Source of the DNA: DASYAN01 sp036501345
Lineage (GTDB): Bacteria > Chloroflexota > Ktedonobacteria > Ktedonobacterales > Ktedonobacteraceae
Direction of reading: 5' to 3'
DNA length: 6,539 nt
NCBI GenBank assembly: GCA_036501345.1
Contig: DASYAN010000086.1
Coordinates: 1-6,539, forward strand
Of this stretch, positions 4,602-6,539 are shown one piece after another. Within the stretch, counting starts at the first letter, position 1, and every line of letters starts with the position of its first letter. The notes beneath the pieces were generated by a model that saw only the letters and a program-made list of their open reading frames with translations, made no database searches and was not told the DNA's origin. Both the position numbers and the translations under genes were made by a program.

Positions 4602-5402
4602 ATGACCCAGACAACTACAACCACCAATACCGAAATTATCCCCCAGCGTATCGAAGCCGACCATTATCAAGTTCCCAGCTTCACAACCATAGATAAAATT
4701 TATAACCAGAAATATGACTATGACCTCAAAAGATGGATATGTGATTGCCCAGACACAGAGAAGAGGCACAATATCAACTGCAAGCACGTCATTATCTTGC
4801 GCACATTCATCAAGCGCGAGAAAGCTCAGCAGCAACCAGAGAAGCAGCATAGCACTAGTGTTGAACTGGTGCAGGTTCTTACTCGCATAGCAAATCTTGA
4901 GGCAGAATCAACCGATCTCAGCAAAGCGCTTTATGCACAGAATGAGCTGATAGGAATAAAAGATCAGCAGATCATTATTTTGCAGGAGAAATTGAAATCA
5001 GCAGAATATCAATTAAGCCAGCATCAGCAGAGGATTGACGACCAGAGAGAACTGATCGCCGCTTTGCAGACATCGGTGTGCAAATTAAATGAGAGGACCA
5101 TTAACCATGATACGCAGATCAATGCACTCGCAGAGCAGGTTAGTCGGCCAGTAGAGCAAGTGGTACGCGTTGTTATTGAGCAGCAGCCAGCGGCCAGAGC
5201 GACGCGCCAGCAATCCAACGAGCCTGCAGCCATGGAGATTCGAGAGATCAGGAATGACAAAGGAAAGCTTGCAGCGTGCAAAATTGGCAAATTTACCGTA
5301 AAGGTCAGTGGCACGTGTGCAGGCTCTTGTGATTGCTCAACTGGCCTAATGGATAGGAGATGTCCTCATATTGCTAAGGTTGATGCGTATTTGAGCAAGT
5401 AG
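4602..5402 (+). CDS. Protein with two SWIM zinc fingers flanking a coiled coil
   Basis: The 266-aa protein has a SWIM-type zinc finger near each end: Cys47-x-Cys49-x10-Cys60-x-His62, within RWICDCPDTEKRHNINCKHV, and Cys243-x-Cys245-x8-Cys254-x-His256, within CDCSTGLMDRRCPHI. Each is preceded by a short beta-like stretch, as in SWIM domains that bind nucleic acid or protein. Between them, about 85-180 is Gln/Glu/Leu-rich with heptad-like spacing, giving a long predicted coiled coil and probably a dimer; 183-212 looks like a flexible Gln/Ala/Arg linker. SWIM fingers are usually accessories to SWI2/SNF2 helicases or MuDR-type transposases, yet no catalytic domain is present, so an adaptor, or a DNA-bridging or DNA-end-binding role, is inference. 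AAAGGA (4589-4594) is seven bases before the ATG. It is flanked by stem-loops on both sides. Confidence 0.85.
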   Translation: MTQTTTTTNTEIIPQRIEADHYQVPSFTTIDKIYNQKYDYDLKRWICDCPDTEKRHNINCKHVIILRTFIKREKAQQQPEKQHSTSVELVQVLTRIANLEAESTDLSKALYAQNELIGIKDQQIIILQEKLKSAEYQLSQHQQRIDDQRELIAALQTSVCKLNERTINHDTQINALAEQVSRPVEQVVRVVIEQQPAARATRQQSNEPAAMEIREIRNDKGKLAACKIGKFTVKVSGTCAGSCDCSTGLMDRRCPHIAKVDAYLSK

Positions 5403-5411
5403 GTAGTGACC

Positions 5412-5433
5412 AGCTGGGGAGCAATCCCCAGCT
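5412..5433 (+). other. Perfect GCAA-tetraloop hairpin after stop codon
   Basis: AGCTGGGGA (5412-5420), GCAA, TCCCCAGCT (5425-5433) forms a 9-bp perfect stem with a GNRA loop and no following T-run. It starts ten bases after the stop codon, the same offset as the hairpin at 4148. Confidence 0.7.
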
Positions 5434-5438
5434 AGAAA

Positions 5439-5575
5439 CTTATCATTACCCACATCTTTTGGGACACTTTGACGAGCCATGATGACGAGCCAAGTTATAT
5501 TGAAGAGGCAACTATAATCTCTGCTTTGGCGATCCTCTCTACATGCGGCTCAAAAAACTTGTGGGTAATGATAAG
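5439..5575 (+). ncRNA. 16-bp perfect inverted repeat enclosing 105 bases
   Basis: CTTATCATTACCCACA (5439-5454) and TGTGGGTAATGATAAG (5560-5575) are exact inverse copies. The interior carries a 9-bp direct repeat GACGAGCCA (5471-5479 and 5484-5492), a TATAAT at 5513-5518 without a clear -35, and smaller complementary words such as GAGCC with GGCTC (5547-5551). It could be a structured leader or small RNA of the next gene, or an inverted-repeat DNA element. A frame running from a TTG at 5469 crosses it but has no ribosome binding site. Confidence 0.5.
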
Positions 5576-5597
5576 AGCTAGAAAGGGGATATACAAG

Positions 5598-6077
5598 ATG
5601 TGTATTTTCAGAACCAAGAAATTTGAGCTTTACCCAGAGCAGACCAGACTACACGAAGATTATTATCTGGAGAACGAGACGGAGCAGGAGCATCACACTC
5701 GCATACTTGCCAAGCGGAGAGCCAGGAACGCAGCACATCGCGAACGCAATGCACACGGCCAGGTCCCAGTGTGTGAGCTAGCAGAGCGGAAAGCGGCAGA
5801 ACATAAAATGCCATACCAACCAAAGGACTTAGCAACAATTGAATGGAGCCCGGCCAATAATCCGACCCGGTTTACTGCCAAGATCTTACGCGCAGGAGCG
5901 GACAGACCAGAGAACCTAGGCACGTTCAGAGGAGAGGACGGAGTACACGAGGCAGAGGCAGCTATCAGGTGGATATCACCAGATCCGATTTTTGTACTGC
6001 CTGGACGCTTTGCGGAGAACGTAGCTTGTTTAAACCCAAGAGACGACAGAATGTACTTTGATCGACACGGAAACTAG
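5598..6077 (+). CDS. 159-aa soluble protein, unknown function
   Basis: I do not recognise this protein. The N-terminal half (about 15-75) is highly charged and likely helical, with an Arg/His/Ala-rich patch (ILAKRRARNAAHRERNAHG) that could contact nucleic acid. The C-terminal half (about 80-159) has alternating hydrophobic and polar stretches (ATIEWSPANNPTRFTAKIL, then PIFVLPGRFAENVACL), suggesting a small beta-containing domain. There is no membrane segment or recognised motif. I start at ATG 5598 because GAAAGGGG (5581-5588) lies nine bases upstream, in the style of the other genes in this run; ATG 5568 sits inside the inverted repeat and TTG 5469 upstream of it, neither with a ribosome binding site. 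It is the last gene before a terminator. Confidence 0.68.
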   Translation: MCIFRTKKFELYPEQTRLHEDYYLENETEQEHHTRILAKRRARNAAHRERNAHGQVPVCELAERKAAEHKMPYQPKDLATIEWSPANNPTRFTAKILRAGADRPENLGTFRGEDGVHEAEAAIRWISPDPIFVLPGRFAENVACLNPRDDRMYFDRHGN

Positions 6078-6084
6078 GCACCAA

Positions 6085-6130
6085 AAGAGGCTAGAACCAA
6101 GCAAAAGATCCTAGCCTCTTCTTTTTTTTG
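6085..6130 (+). terminator. Intrinsic terminator
   Basis: AAGAGGCTAG (6085-6094) and CTAGCCTCTT (6111-6120) form a perfect 10-bp stem around a 16-nt loop, followed by CTTTTTTTT. It begins eight bases after the stop of the preceding gene and marks the end of the gene run. Confidence 0.88.
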
Positions 6131-6539
6131 TCATATTCATTGCACAAGCTCTTTTTGCGCACGCTGCTTACCCCTACAGTAGTAACTATGATAGAATGAG
6201 AGGAGAACGAAAACCCCATCAAAGAAACTGGAAGGAGCCTCCTCCATGAAGGATGGTGAGACCGAACTGGTAGCCCAACCCACCCCAGAAGAGATCTGGA
6301 AGGGCTTATTCGAAGAAGTGTGTCAGCGTATTGGACCATTGTTTGGCCGATCAGAGACAAGAGAACGAGTGAAATCATATTTATGTGGATTATTCAGACC
6401 AATTAAGCGGAAGAATAGCTGGCAATTGGCAGAAGAAATGGGAGAATCAACTCCCTATTCCGTACAATATCTATTAAATAGAGCAAGATGGGATGCGGAT
6501 AAAATGCGCGATGTATTACTGGCGTACGTGTGTGAGAAG
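6131..6539 (+). mobile_element. Left end of an IS701-like insertion sequence (partial)
   Basis: The transposase gene that starts at 6246 implies that the left end of the element lies between the terminator at 6130 and about 6200. The terminal inverted repeat and target duplication cannot be fixed, since the right end is outside the window. A -10-like TATGAT (6187-6192) without a good -35 could be the element's own promoter. Confidence 0.5.
6246..6539 (+). CDS. IS701-family transposase, N-terminal part
   Basis: The 98 visible residues match the start of IS701-family DDE transposases: RIGPLFGRSETRERVKSYL (28-46), GLFRPIKRKNSWQLAEEMGE (48-67), and the characteristic QYLLNRARWDADKMRD (74-89) that precedes the catalytic domain. 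The DDE residues lie beyond the window, so I cannot say whether the gene is intact. GGAAGGAG (6230-6237) is eight bases before the ATG. The bases between them, CCTCCTCC, can fold back on the AGGA core, which might dampen translation as is common for transposases. The enzyme would cut and move the element by a cut-and-paste DDE reaction. Confidence 0.9.
   Translation, partial: MKDGETELVAQPTPEEIWKGLFEEVCQRIGPLFGRSETRERVKSYLCGLFRPIKRKNSWQLAEEMGESTPYSVQYLLNRARWDADKMRDVLLAYVCEK

Noticed and set aside
4566..4850. Minus-strand frame opposite the SWIM gene
   Set aside because: It is the mirror of a well-supported plus-strand gene and has no ribosome binding site.
5469..5597. Longer N-terminus of the 159-aa protein from TTG 5469 or ATG 5568
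   Set aside because: Neither has a ribosome binding site and both lie within the inverted-repeat element; GAAAGGGG precedes ATG 5598.

Overview
The window is bacterial DNA of moderate GC, with Shine-Dalgarno-led genes, compact intrinsic terminators and the front end of an IS701-type transposase. Nothing in it fixes the species. The IS701-like transposase, the SWIM zinc-finger protein and many small unknown genes would fit a Chloroflexota/Ktedonobacteria-like accessory region, plasmid or integrated element, but that is only an impression.

Layout. Positions 1-260 hold degenerate direct repeats. On the minus strand, 1688 to 281 is a two-gene unit. Its first gene encodes a protein of the tRNA-guanine transglycosylase (TGT) superfamily, possibly of the DpdA type that puts 7-deazaguanines into DNA. 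The second gene starts one base after the first one's stop and encodes a small one-pass membrane protein. From about 1700 to 2925 there is no convincing gene; the stretch holds several repeat families and two hairpins that share a 33-nt loop but have unrelated stems.

On the plus strand, a strong promoter drives a SLOG-fold (DUF2493-like) protein at 2991-3434, closed by an intrinsic terminator. An AT-rich stretch with repeats and an 11-11-11 palindromic site (3604-3753) then leads into a series of same-strand genes: a doubtful micro-ORF, a 59-aa protein, a 66-aa protein, a 266-aa protein with a SWIM zinc finger at each end of a coiled coil, and a 159-aa unknown. Their shared style is an AAAGG-type Shine-Dalgarno and a hairpin soon after the stop codon. 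Two of these hairpins carry GCAA tetraloops exactly ten bases after the stop. A terminator at 6085-6130 closes the series, and an IS701-like transposase gene begins at 6246 and runs off the end.

How the genes work together is not settled by sequence. The most interesting parts are the TGT-like/membrane pair, the double-SWIM coiled-coil protein, and the unusual density of structured non-coding elements: conserved-loop hairpins, a tRNA-like miniature at 4174-4222 followed by a leader that may mask its ribosome binding site, and a 16-bp inverted repeat enclosing 105 bases at 5439-5575.
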